A stretch of 64,000 bases of DNA from an uncultured Alphaproteobacteria bacterium. Lineage in GTDB: Bacteria > Pseudomonadota > Alphaproteobacteria > RF32 > CAG-239. Position numbers and translations under genes: made by a program. Shown one piece after another: positions 1 to 7,171 of this stretch; positions within the stretch are counted from its first letter, which is position 1; the number at the start of each line of letters is the position of its first letter. The notes beneath the pieces are model-generated. The model made no database searches. It had not been told where the DNA came from and worked only from the letters and a program-made list of their open reading frames with translations. Location of the stretch: NCBI GenBank assembly GCA_949282205.1, contig CASDOS010000037.1, forward strand, positions 1-64,000. Reading direction: 5' to 3'.

Positions 1-500
1 GTATGTTCCCCTTGGCTGAGCTTTTTTTGACTCGGCAAAGGGAACATAGATGGCGAATTTTTGGGAAAAAAATGTCGAAAGTATGTTCCCCTTGGCTGAG
101 CTTTTTTTGACTCGGCAAAGGGGAAATTGGGGCGTGTTATGGGGAAAAATGCCGAAAGTATGTTCCCCTTGGCTGAGCTTTTTTTGACTCGGCAAAGGGA
201 TAACGGTGGCGAGTGGTGGTGAAAATACCGAAAGCCATACCTTTTTGCAAATTTTTTTTAGCTCGGCAAAGGGAGATGTGAGGCAAGTTGTGAGGGAAAA
301 TACCGAAAGCCATACCTTTTTGCAAATTTTTTTCGCTCGGCAAAGGGAGATGTGGGGCGAGTTATAGGGAAAAATGCCGAAGGTATGTCCTCTTTGCTGA
401 GCTTTTTTGACTCGGCAAAGGTAGATTGGGGCGAGTTGTGGGGAAGAATGCCGAAAGTATGTTCCCCTTGCTGAGCTTTTTTGACTCGGCAATAGAAGGA
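1..500. repeat. Tandem array of hairpin-forming ~76-bp units
   Basis: Seven head-to-tail imperfect copies begin near 1, 81, 158, 234, 310, 382 and 457. Each has a conserved half of about 40 bases, in which CCCCTTGGCTGAG and CTCGGCAAAGGGG flank a T-rich loop, and a looser GC-poor half ending in GCCGAAA. The arms pair with one G-A mismatch and a G-U wobble in the plus-strand RNA, so every unit can fold into a stem-loop. Copies 4 and 5 are a second subtype in which the left arm is replaced by a CATACCTTTTTGCAAATTT stretch. The last copy decays into a GGAGAAA run near 500. The window starts exactly at a unit boundary, so the array probably continues upstream. Bases 501-657 hold one more partial ACCGAAAGTATG end near 586 and nothing else I recognise. 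Confidence 0.85.
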
Positions 501-657
501 GAAAGGAGAAAGGAGAAAGAAACAAAACTCTATTAATGATTTTCTTCTCGGTATTTGAAAAACGTTGATGTCAATATAAAAAAATACCGAAAGTATGGAC
601 TTGCAGTGGGTCTTGATAAACAATTTATCCTTCGTAGAATCGTTTAGCTTAAATTCT

Positions 658-1638
658 TCATCTTGTACTTTCTTTTTTGAGGTGTGTGCTTTGTTTTAAA
701 TAGCTTTTTTCTTTATTTTGTGCACGGTCTTGAATAAATGATTTAATGTCTATCACAATCCCTCTTCGCATCGAGCCATCTCTTGATTGATAAGCGTTAA
801 CCTCTTTGGCGTTATCGCTAAAACCCATTAATAGCGGTTCGCCTTTTTCATTAAAATCATAACACATCATCGCATGACCGGGGGCGCCGTTTACGTTTCT
901 TGTCAGCATGATAATATCTCCTGCTTTGATGCCTTTGATATCTTTTAATAAGCCACTTTCGGACTTTTTGACATATTTATTCAGCTCTTCGGATAACTCT
1001 TTGGGGTGAACGATATGCTCTTTATCCAAGTTTTTATCAAACAACGGAATATCATATTTCTTCTGCAACTTGTAGAGCGAAATCATAATACCTTTGGTGC
1101 AATTTCCATGGTCACGTGTCCCATCCAGCTCTATTCCCTTAAACTCATCATTGATACTTTCACGCATATATTGTTCCGCTTCTCGCTTGCTGAGAACTTT
1201 TTTCAGGTAATCGTTGATTAATTCTTCTTGCGTTTCCTCTGGAACTACTTGTTTATACAATATCCCCATTTTCACAGTAAAAGCTTGACGCAAGGTCTTA
1301 AATTTTTCCGCATCCACATTTTTTATGGTTTCTTGATAACTCTTACAGGCTTCGGCGACTTTTTCGTTATCGTGATATTCACGATACAATATCTCCGCCG
1401 GAGCGGTTTTTATTAAAGTTTCCAAATCGTTGCCGGGATTTTTTTCGCTGCTGTTATCCTTACGATATGCGTTATCTTGCTCAATGATTTTTTGCAAAGC
1501 GGTTTTGACCTCGGCGAGAGGTTTATCTTGCCAATAGTCTTGACGCGACTTTTGGTAGTCTATCGCCTTTTGATTGCGAGCCAGCACATCTTTGATATAA
1601 TTTGCATACAGCGCTTCGCTTTTATCTTTTTTCATCAT
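658..1638 (-). CDS. Hypothetical protein with a papain-like C-terminal domain
   Basis: This 326-aa protein has no signal peptide. The N-terminal ~150 residues are charged and helical. The C-terminal half has Cys180 in HGNC-TKG at the start of a helix, His255 in PGHAMMCYD after a hydrophobic strand, and Asn/Asp275-276 in GFSDN. That order and spacing fit a CHAP/NlpC/C39-like cysteine hydrolase, as does the AGDIIML strand just before the histidine. The substrate could be peptidoglycan or a peptide. I do not recognise the exact family, so function is inferred from the putative triad only. It has no operon partner. The gene ends about 150 bases from the hairpin array, which may help end its transcript. 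Confidence 0.75.
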   Translation of the reverse strand: MMKKDKSEALYANYIKDVLARNQKAIDYQKSRQDYWQDKPLAEVKTALQKIIEQDNAYRKDNSSEKNPGNDLETLIKTAPAEILYREYHDNEKVAEACKSYQETIKNVDAEKFKTLRQAFTVKMGILYKQVVPEETQEELINDYLKKVLSKREAEQYMRESINDEFKGIELDGTRDHGNCTKGIMISLYKLQKKYDIPLFDKNLDKEHIVHPKELSEELNKYVKKSESGLLKDIKGIKAGDIIMLTRNVNGAPGHAMMCYDFNEKGEPLLMGFSDNAKEVNAYQSRDGSMRRGIVIDIKSFIQDRAQNKEKSYLKQSTHLKKESTR

Positions 1639-1717
1639 CGCGTCCCTCTTCGCTTACTTTTTATCAGAATAACATATTTTTAATGCCTTAGCAAGCCTTT
1701 CCGCACATATTTTCCCA

Positions 1718-1746
1718 TTGACCGAGAGGCAAAATTGTGGTATAGT
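1718..1746 (+). promoter_or_regulatory. Sigma-70-like promoter for the SPFH gene
   Basis: TTGACC at 1718-1723 and TATAGT at 1741-1746 are separated by 17 bases. This is the best promoter match between the divergent genes at 1638 and 2024. It would give an unusually long leader of about 270 bases. Confidence 0.55.
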
Positions 1747-2023
1747 ATAGGCGTGATGAATATTAGTGTGGTTGATTATTTAGGTGAATATTATTAGTAA
1801 TAACAGGGAATACTGTTTATTTGGAGAGATTTTGATGCGTTGGGGATTGTGAGTGGCTTGGCAACAGGTTATTTATGGTCTTTAACAATTCACTTATAAC
1901 ATCTTGATTTAGAAGGCGGTAGCTTGCGCTGATGCTCCTACGTGGAGAGATGATTGGGATTTATAAGTTAAAAGAAGTTTTGAAAAATAAACAAGTGCTT
2001 TGTTTCATTAAATTGTTTGAAAC
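1747..2023 (+). other. Long 5' leader or unassigned small RNA region
   Basis: The 277 bases between the predicted promoter and the SPFH start hold no long ORF and no terminator. A GGAGAG Shine-Dalgarno-like site near 1820 precedes ATG CGT TGG GGA TTG TGA, a five-codon reading frame with a Trp codon. A second short frame containing a Trp codon follows immediately. A GC-richer stretch near 1915-1955 can form a short GTAG/CTAC stem. I cannot match it to a known riboswitch or small RNA. Confidence 0.3.
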
Positions 2024-2983
2024 ATGACAGTTGATTTTACAAGCATGATTCTCTCTATGAGAGAAAAGCTGACTAAACCGTTATTAATCGTGACGGTAGT
2101 GAGTATCGTGGCTGCCATTTTCCTCGGCTGGGGATTTTGGCTGGTTGCGGCGGTGGTATTACTTTTTGTAGTTTTTATCAACGGTATGTACGTGGTTATG
2201 CCCGGACATGCCGGATATAAGATTACATTAGGTAAAATGAAAAATCATAGTTATCCGGCTGGTTTTGGCTGGATGATTCCATTTATCGCCTCCATGTCGG
2301 AGGTGGATATCACCCGCCAAACTTTTAGGGCGACAAATGCCATGAAGAACAGAGAAAGACGGGATATTTCCCTGACCTATGTTCTTACATGGAATTTGAA
2401 TCCCAACAACGTTCATACTCTCCACGCAACAATGGGAGAGAATGAGTATGTTGGAAAAGCCTTATGTCCGCAGCTAGATGCGGCCTTCACCGAAATCGTG
2501 GCGAACAAAACCTATGAGGATATTAACGGCAAATTAGCCGAATTATCCGCAGAGGTAAAAGAAAACTTTGAGCCAAGATATGACCATTCTCTGTTCCAGA
2601 ACGTTGAGCTTAACATCATTGAAGTTAAGTTTGACAAGGATTACGAGAACGCAGTCAGCGAAATGGCCAAAGTTGAGATGCAGCGTAAGATTGTGGAGGA
2701 GAAAGCTGAACAGCTGAAAATCTCTACAAATGCAAAGGCTGAGGCCACAAAGATTGCAGCGGCAGGTGAGGCTGAAGCTATGAGATTGAAGGCTGCAGCT
2801 GAGGCTGAAGCAATGAAACTTAAGGGGGCTTCTGAAAATGAAGTTCGGGAGCGTTTAGGAGAAATCCTGAAATCGCATCCGGAACTCATCAAAGAAGTTC
2901 TTGCCAAGAACTTCCCGAAGGTTTACGGCGGTGGCGCAACCCCGCTCATCAACCTCGACGAACTTCTCGGCGAGAAGAAGTAA
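2024..2983 (+). CDS. SPFH/Band 7 (prohibitin-like) membrane protein
   Basis: This 319-aa protein has two hydrophobic segments near residues 20-55. They are followed by an SPFH domain at about 55-210 (VVMPGHAGYKITLGK, then the WNLNPNNV and LDAAFTEIVANKTYEDI regions). A long Ala/Glu/Lys coiled coil spans about 210-275 with tandem AEAMRLKAAAEAEAMKLK repeats, and a short tail ends in LLGEKK. SPFH proteins form membrane-associated oligomeric scaffolds and often modulate proteases such as FtsH; which partner applies here is unknown. No NfeD-type partner gene is adjacent. The start has no clear Shine-Dalgarno site. The next ATG at 2045 is an alternative that keeps the membrane segments. Confidence 0.85.
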   Translation: MTVDFTSMILSMREKLTKPLLIVTVVSIVAAIFLGWGFWLVAAVVLLFVVFINGMYVVMPGHAGYKITLGKMKNHSYPAGFGWMIPFIASMSEVDITRQTFRATNAMKNRERRDISLTYVLTWNLNPNNVHTLHATMGENEYVGKALCPQLDAAFTEIVANKTYEDINGKLAELSAEVKENFEPRYDHSLFQNVELNIIEVKFDKDYENAVSEMAKVEMQRKIVEEKAEQLKISTNAKAEATKIAAAGEAEAMRLKAAAEAEAMKLKGASENEVRERLGEILKSHPELIKEVLAKNFPKVYGGGATPLINLDELLGEKK

Positions 2984-3002
2984 TCTCCCCGTCCCTGTTA
3001 GG

Positions 3003-3039
3003 AAGGTTCCCTGTGCATTGGCACAGAGAACCTTTTTTT
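3003..3039 (+). terminator. Rho-independent terminator after the SPFH gene
   Basis: AAGGTTCCCTGTGC and GCACAGAGAACCTT pair around ATTG and are followed by a run of T, 20 bases after the stop codon at 2983. Confidence 0.9.
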
Positions 3040-3076
3040 GTGCGACTTCTTTCCCTCTCTTCCCTTTTCCTATACA

Positions 3077-3112
3077 TAAAAAAAAATTCCGCTCCTTTTC
3101 AGAAACGGAATT
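3077..3112 (-). terminator. Rho-independent terminator for the dsbA-like operon
   Basis: On the minus strand AATTCCG and CGGAATT pair around a 14-base loop and are followed by about nine T. It lies 26 bases past the stop of the DsbA-like gene and faces the plus-strand terminator at 3003. Confidence 0.8.
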
Positions 3113-3137
3113 TTCATCACTCTTTTGCCTTTGCGGC

Positions 3138-3995
3138 CTATTGCTCTGCTTTGCGCAATACGTCTATCGCTCTTTGCAACTGAACTTCTTCCACCGCATA
3201 CAACGGTAATCCATTCAATACCAATGTCGGAACACTGCGCATACCAATCTTGTCAGCGGTTTCCTTGAAACTTGCTAACAATTTTTTGGTTTCTTCCGAT
3301 GCATAGTCTTTCTTAAATTGCTCCATATTCAAATTCATATTGCGAGCCAACTTGTCAATAGCCGGTTCGTTAACAACTCTTTCTTCCATCAAGGCTCTGT
3401 ACATTTCTAAGAATTTACCCTGCTTTTGTGCGGCTACAGCTGCCTTAGCTGCCAACTCAGAATTTGGTGATAGGAAAGATACTGGTTTGAACACAACTTT
3501 TACATCTTTGTTCTTTTTGATGATGTTCTCAATTTTTGGAGCCATTAAGCGGCAATATCCGCATGAAAAATCAAAGAACTCTACCAAAACATATTTTCCG
3601 TTCGGATTTCCGGCGTATAAATCTGCTTTGTTGATTTCATCGGCGTATTTTTCATACTTCTCAGCTTGTTCCAACAATTTTTGTTGTTCTTCTTGCTGTT
3701 GATAGATTTGTAATGCTCCGACAACAATCGGAGGATTATCCATCAATATTTCGGCAACTCTTTTTTCTAACGGTGTTAATTCTTTTTCTGCTTCAGCCTT
3801 TTTTGCGTTGGCGTCTTTGTGAAATGCCGCTACCGCATCATACGCGATTTTCGGATTTTTCTTCAATACACTCACAACCGCTTTGGCTAATTCTTCATCC
3901 GAAATATTATCCAAATTTTGCGCTGCCATTGTGTTTGCACTAAATGCCAACATAACGGCTAGGGCTGTGGCTGATAACAATTTTGATTTTCTCAT
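3138..3995 (-). CDS. DsbA-family periplasmic thiol-disulfide oxidoreductase
   Basis: This 285-aa protein has a clear Sec signal peptide (about residues 1-25, ending AAQ). It is followed by a helical N-terminal region (30-120) and a thioredoxin fold with the active site C145-G-Y-C148 in VEFFDFSCGYC. The cis-proline loop is SVPTLVLNG. The layout matches Com1/ScsC/BdbD-like DsbA relatives, whose N-terminal helical region can mediate oligomerisation. It likely oxidises or isomerises disulfides in exported proteins. Its upstream neighbour, the exported EF-hand protein with C-terminal cysteines, ends only 20 bases away and could be a client. Start: ATG with GAGAGGAC upstream. A DsbB partner is not in the window. 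Confidence 0.88.
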   Translation of the reverse strand: MRKSKLLSATALAVMLAFSANTMAAQNLDNISDEELAKAVVSVLKKNPKIAYDAVAAFHKDANAKKAEAEKELTPLEKRVAEILMDNPPIVVGALQIYQQQEEQQKLLEQAEKYEKYADEINKADLYAGNPNGKYVLVEFFDFSCGYCRLMAPKIENIIKKNKDVKVVFKPVSFLSPNSELAAKAAVAAQKQGKFLEMYRALMEERVVNEPAIDKLARNMNLNMEQFKKDYASEETKKLLASFKETADKIGMRSVPTLVLNGLPLYAVEEVQLQRAIDVLRKAEQ

Positions 3996-4015
3996 TTTGT
4001 CCTCTCTTCTGCTCT

Positions 4016-5062
4016 TTATTTACAGGTTTCTTGGTTAAACTCACATTTGCCGAACTCGTTGCCGACCTTATCTTTGTAACGGATACGCATATTTATCCCC
4101 TCATTGATAAACATCGGTTTGATTTTCGGACACATCTCTTGATAAGCCTTTCCGCAGGCGTCGCGCTCTATACTTTTGGTTAAAGCGGCTTTCGCGGCGG
4201 CGGTTTCTTTGCTGGTATCTATATCCGCTTCGTATATGTATGAAATAACTTTGTCTTTATATTCTATATCGGTCCAGGTGGTTACTGCATCTATCTTTTT
4301 CGGCAAGGTCTTTTTTATCGTTTCAAGCATCAGGCCGATTTGCTTTTCTCTTTCAACGGCTTCGGCGGCGGCTTTTTCGGCATTTGCTTTCGCTTCCGCC
4401 GCGGCTTTTAGTTTTTCTTCCTCTGCCTTTTGTTTTGCGGCTTTCTCTTCTGGTGTTTCATTGATTTCAGCCAGCAAATTTTTCAAACTTTCATCTTCAG
4501 ATACAGTTAAGTCTAACTCATCGGTCGTGGGAGCCGGCGGCGTTTCAACTTCGCTTGTTTCCGCAGCTTTGGTATCACTCAAAATTTCCGGCGATAAAAT
4601 ATCGGCTTCCGGCATAACATCTTCTTTGGTTAAGCCTTTTTCTTCCGCCTTTACTTCTCCCATTCCCCAATCTTCGTCCAAGCTCAAATCTTCATCTAAC
4701 TCTATATCGTAATCTGCCATCTCTTGCAATGTCTTATTCACATCACTTAATGACTTCATTTCATCTTTTACTTTTTTATCCTCTTTGGAAACGGTTGATG
4801 CGGCTTTTGATGTATCGTCTTTATCTATCTTTTTACCACCAAAACCTTCCGCCTCTATTATATTGGCGCGGAAACTTTCAAATTGATAATTCAAATATTC
4901 ATCCAACGTGATTTTGTTATCTTTGTTGGTATCCATCTTCTTAAATTCATTAACAAAAATTTCTTCTGTTGCTTTAAGCTGTTGGGACGCACTTAATGCC
5001 CATGCACTACCAACTGTTGTTGCCAGCATTGACGCCGAAAATAATAACAGATATTTTTTCAT
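4016..5062 (-). CDS. Exported EF-hand protein with acidic linker and Cys-containing tail
   Basis: This 348-aa protein has a signal peptide (about 1-24). One canonical EF-hand loop (D44-T-N46-K-D48...E55) should bind calcium. An acidic low-complexity region (~100-220) leads into an Ala/Glu/Lys coiled coil (~200-245). The C-terminal domain of ~100 residues has four cysteines (in DACGKAYQEMC and KCEFNQETC) that could form disulfides. No known domain is recognised in the tail. It lies between the P-loop kinase and the DsbA-like gene on one strand, with 20 bases to the latter, suggesting co-expression. Start: ATG with AAGGTGAAA upstream. Confidence 0.8.
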   Translation of the reverse strand: MKKYLLLFSASMLATTVGSAWALSASQQLKATEEIFVNEFKKMDTNKDNKITLDEYLNYQFESFRANIIEAEGFGGKKIDKDDTSKAASTVSKEDKKVKDEMKSLSDVNKTLQEMADYDIELDEDLSLDEDWGMGEVKAEEKGLTKEDVMPEADILSPEILSDTKAAETSEVETPPAPTTDELDLTVSEDESLKNLLAEINETPEEKAAKQKAEEEKLKAAAEAKANAEKAAAEAVEREKQIGLMLETIKKTLPKKIDAVTTWTDIEYKDKVISYIYEADIDTSKETAAAKAALTKSIERDACGKAYQEMCPKIKPMFINEGINMRIRYKDKVGNEFGKCEFNQETCK

Positions 5063-5072
5063 CGGATTTCAC

Positions 5073-5095
5073 CTTACAAAATTAATCTTTGTAAG
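5073..5095. promoter_or_regulatory. Perfect 8-bp inverted repeat before the EF-hand gene
   Basis: CTTACAAA and TTTGTAAG flank seven bases directly upstream of the Shine-Dalgarno site of the EF-hand gene. It could be an operator or a small leader hairpin. There is no T-run, so it is not a terminator. Confidence 0.4.
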
Positions 5096-5115
5096 TGATA
5101 TTCGCACCGATTGTC

Positions 5116-5757
5116 TTAAATTTTCTTTAACGGGCGGAAATTATTTGCACCATCATAGAATGTTATCGAACTTGCCAGTCTTTGATACGCCGATATATAT
5201 TGCTTAAACCTTGAGGCTCGCTCCAATATCAGACTTTCCGGAACATAACGATTGATTTTCTTGGCGCGCTCCTCGGCTCTTTGTATCGCTAAAGATGTGT
5301 TGCAGACAATGAAATCTACCGCCGTACGATACCCTTTTTTATGAATATTCTTAAACAATTCCAGATGCGCAGGATTGGTGCCGCTGTGTTCAAACATTAT
5401 ATTCAACTTCATATTCATCGCGCGGCGCAACAGCTCATATCCGATAATGCGCGCCGGCATCTCATATTTCTCAAAAGCCTCAACCTGACCAAATTGCGCT
5501 AACTCCTTCTGATACGACGGCAGTGATGTCATTATTTTATCAAAACTCAAAAACAAAAAATTCGGCGGTAAATGCGTGGCGCAATATGTGCTCTTTCCGG
5601 CTCCGGGGATACCAGATATTTGACGTAATTCCGGATTTGCCACAGATTTAAGTCCTTGCAGGCTTTCGGCGATTATCGCTTCGGTTTCTTTGCTCTTTAT
5701 CGCCTTATAATCCGTGTTTATCAGCAGATTTATTGATGGCATCAACGTTTTTAGCAT
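5116..5757 (-). CDS. Zeta-toxin-like P-loop kinase
   Basis: From the ATG at 5757 this is 213 aa. Walker A is G49-IPGAGKST-57. A FEHSGTN strand and the basic RAEERAKKINRYVPESLI segment follow, the pattern of the zeta-toxin/polynucleotide-kinase-like family in which arginines bind phosphates. Zeta enzymes phosphorylate UDP-N-acetylglucosamine, but family members also include housekeeping kinases. No antitoxin gene is adjacent. It starts 14 bases after the ackA stop with TAGG upstream, so it looks like part of the ackA operon. The frame also stays open to a TTG at 5784 inside ackA, which lacks a good ribosome site. The substrate is unknown. Confidence 0.75.
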   Translation of the reverse strand: MLKTLMPSINLLINTDYKAIKSKETEAIIAESLQGLKSVANPELRQISGIPGAGKSTYCATHLPPNFLFLSFDKIMTSLPSYQKELAQFGQVEAFEKYEMPARIIGYELLRRAMNMKLNIMFEHSGTNPAHLELFKNIHKKGYRTAVDFIVCNTSLAIQRAEERAKKINRYVPESLILERASRFKQYISAYQRLASSITFYDGANNFRPLKKI

Positions 5758-5771
5758 CTTATTACCTATTA

Positions 5772-6986
5772 CTATATTGCCCAAGCCTCTGCCGGATTTA
5801 ATTCTTCCAACAGCGCAAATGTTTCACTGGCTATCATTAACTCTTCATTTGCAGGTATAACAAAAACTTTTACTTGGCTTGTCGACGCGCTTATATCTGT
5901 CGGCGCAGGGTGTTGGTTATTCTTTTCCTTATCTAGCTCCAAACCTAAATAGCTAAGTCTTTGACACAACTTCTCTCTTATCAACGATGCATTCTCTCCT
6001 ATTCCCGCCGTGAAAATCAACGCATCTATCCCCCCCAATACTGCCACATACGCCCCGATTTTTTTCAGCAAACCGTATACAAACGAATCTATGGCCAGCT
6101 GACATTGTTCGTCGCCCTTTTCAGCATTTTCGATGATATCACGCATATCCGAATGACCACCCGATAATCCATACAAACCGCTCTGTTTATTCAGCATCAA
6201 GTTTACTTCATCAGCAGTTTTGCCTTGTGTCTTCATGATATGCAACGGAATATACGGATCCATATCGCCGGAACGTGTCGCCATCATTACTCCCGCAAAC
6301 GGCGTATAACCCATCGTCGTATCCACACTCTTGCCGTCTTTTATTGCTGTCACCGAAGCCCCTCCACCTAAGTGACAACAAATAAACTTACCTTTTTTAC
6401 CTATCAACTCCGCTGCTTTTTGCGCTGCGTAATTGTGCGATGTGCCATGAAATCCATAACGGCGTATACGGTCTTTTTCATAATATTCTTTGGGTATGGC
6501 ATAAGTAAACGCCGATTTATCCATACTTTGATGATACGCACTGTCAAAAGTCGCAACCTGTATTACGCCGGGGAGTAACTCCGTCATGGCTTCCACACCG
6601 TGCACAAATGCAGGTCCATGTAACGGCAACAGCGGTAATGTGTCATAAATCTTTGCCATCACATCTTCATCTATTATAACCGAACGATCGAAATATTCTC
6701 CGCCATGCCCCATCCGGTGTCCCACCGCTGATAATTCCGACGTATTCTTCAGATATTTATGAGATAAATAATCCAATATCGTTTTTATTGCTTCTTTATG
6801 GTCGGCAACGGTACATTCACAAGCTATCTCATGCATATTGTCCGGCTTTACCACCAACTTTGAACCTTGTAATCCGATACGGTCAACCATGCCTTTCGTC
6901 AATACTTCATGCTCGCCCTTATCCATCTTAAACAGTTGAAACTTTACGGTTGTCGAACCGGAATTCAATACCAATATTTTTTCCAT
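5772..6986 (-). CDS. ackA: Acetate kinase
   Basis: This 404-aa protein makes ATP and acetate from acetyl phosphate and ADP in the cytoplasm. It begins with the ASKHA phosphate-binding motif VLNSGSTTVKFQLF and contains GHRMGHGGEYF and YGFHGTSHNY, family signatures around the catalytic Arg/His. Length matches the family (~400). The reading frame extends 14 codons upstream to 7028, but the ATG at 6986 has an AAAGAGAAAC ribosome site and gives the canonical N-terminus. Phosphotransacetylase is not adjacent. The gene leads a minus-strand cluster with the P-loop kinase, and suits fermentative energy conservation. Confidence 0.96.
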   Translation of the reverse strand: MEKILVLNSGSTTVKFQLFKMDKGEHEVLTKGMVDRIGLQGSKLVVKPDNMHEIACECTVADHKEAIKTILDYLSHKYLKNTSELSAVGHRMGHGGEYFDRSVIIDEDVMAKIYDTLPLLPLHGPAFVHGVEAMTELLPGVIQVATFDSAYHQSMDKSAFTYAIPKEYYEKDRIRRYGFHGTSHNYAAQKAAELIGKKGKFICCHLGGGASVTAIKDGKSVDTTMGYTPFAGVMMATRSGDMDPYIPLHIMKTQGKTADEVNLMLNKQSGLYGLSGGHSDMRDIIENAEKGDEQCQLAIDSFVYGLLKKIGAYVAVLGGIDALIFTAGIGENASLIREKLCQRLSYLGLELDKEKNNQHPAPTDISASTSQVKVFVIPANEELMIASETFALLEELNPAEAWAI

Positions 6987-7088
6987 GTGTTTCTCTTTCG
7001 GCTGTTCACAATGTTGCTTAATTAGCACAAAAAAACTTTTTTGGCAATAAAAAATATCTTCACTTGGGGGAAACTTCGGTTTTTATCA

Positions 7089-7116
7089 TTGAATTTATGC
7101 TTTTTTTCGTTATAAT
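7089..7116 (+). promoter_or_regulatory. Promoter of the RsmB-like gene
   Basis: TTGAAT at 7089-7094 and TATAAT at 7111-7116, spaced 16. It lies inside the apparent N-terminal extension of the following frame, showing that the extension is not translated. Confidence 0.7.
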
Positions 7117-7171
7117 CCTCTTGTTTTCGATAAATCCCCTTCTTCTTTTCATTGTTTTTTTAGGATTGAAA

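Noticed and set aside
1-500. CRISPR array
   Set aside because: The 35-base segments between conserved halves are related to each other rather than unique spacers, the unit is too long, and no cas gene is near.
137-623. Open frames of 68 and 121 codons on the minus strand in the repeat array
   Set aside because: They arise from the periodic repeat sequence, have no ribosome site, and the frames drift with repeat length.
4176-4712. 178-codon Ser/Ala-rich plus-strand frame
   Set aside because: It is the antisense shadow of the Glu/Ala/Lys-rich part of the EF-hand protein gene.
5116-5757. Zeta-epsilon toxin-antitoxin module
   Set aside because: No epsilon-like small gene is adjacent and the gene is embedded in an ackA cluster.
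7064-7171. Hydrophobic N-terminal extension of the RsmB-like protein
   Set aside because: The segment contains a TTGAAT-16-TATAAT promoter, and the ATG at 7172 has its own AGGA site and gives the family N-terminus.
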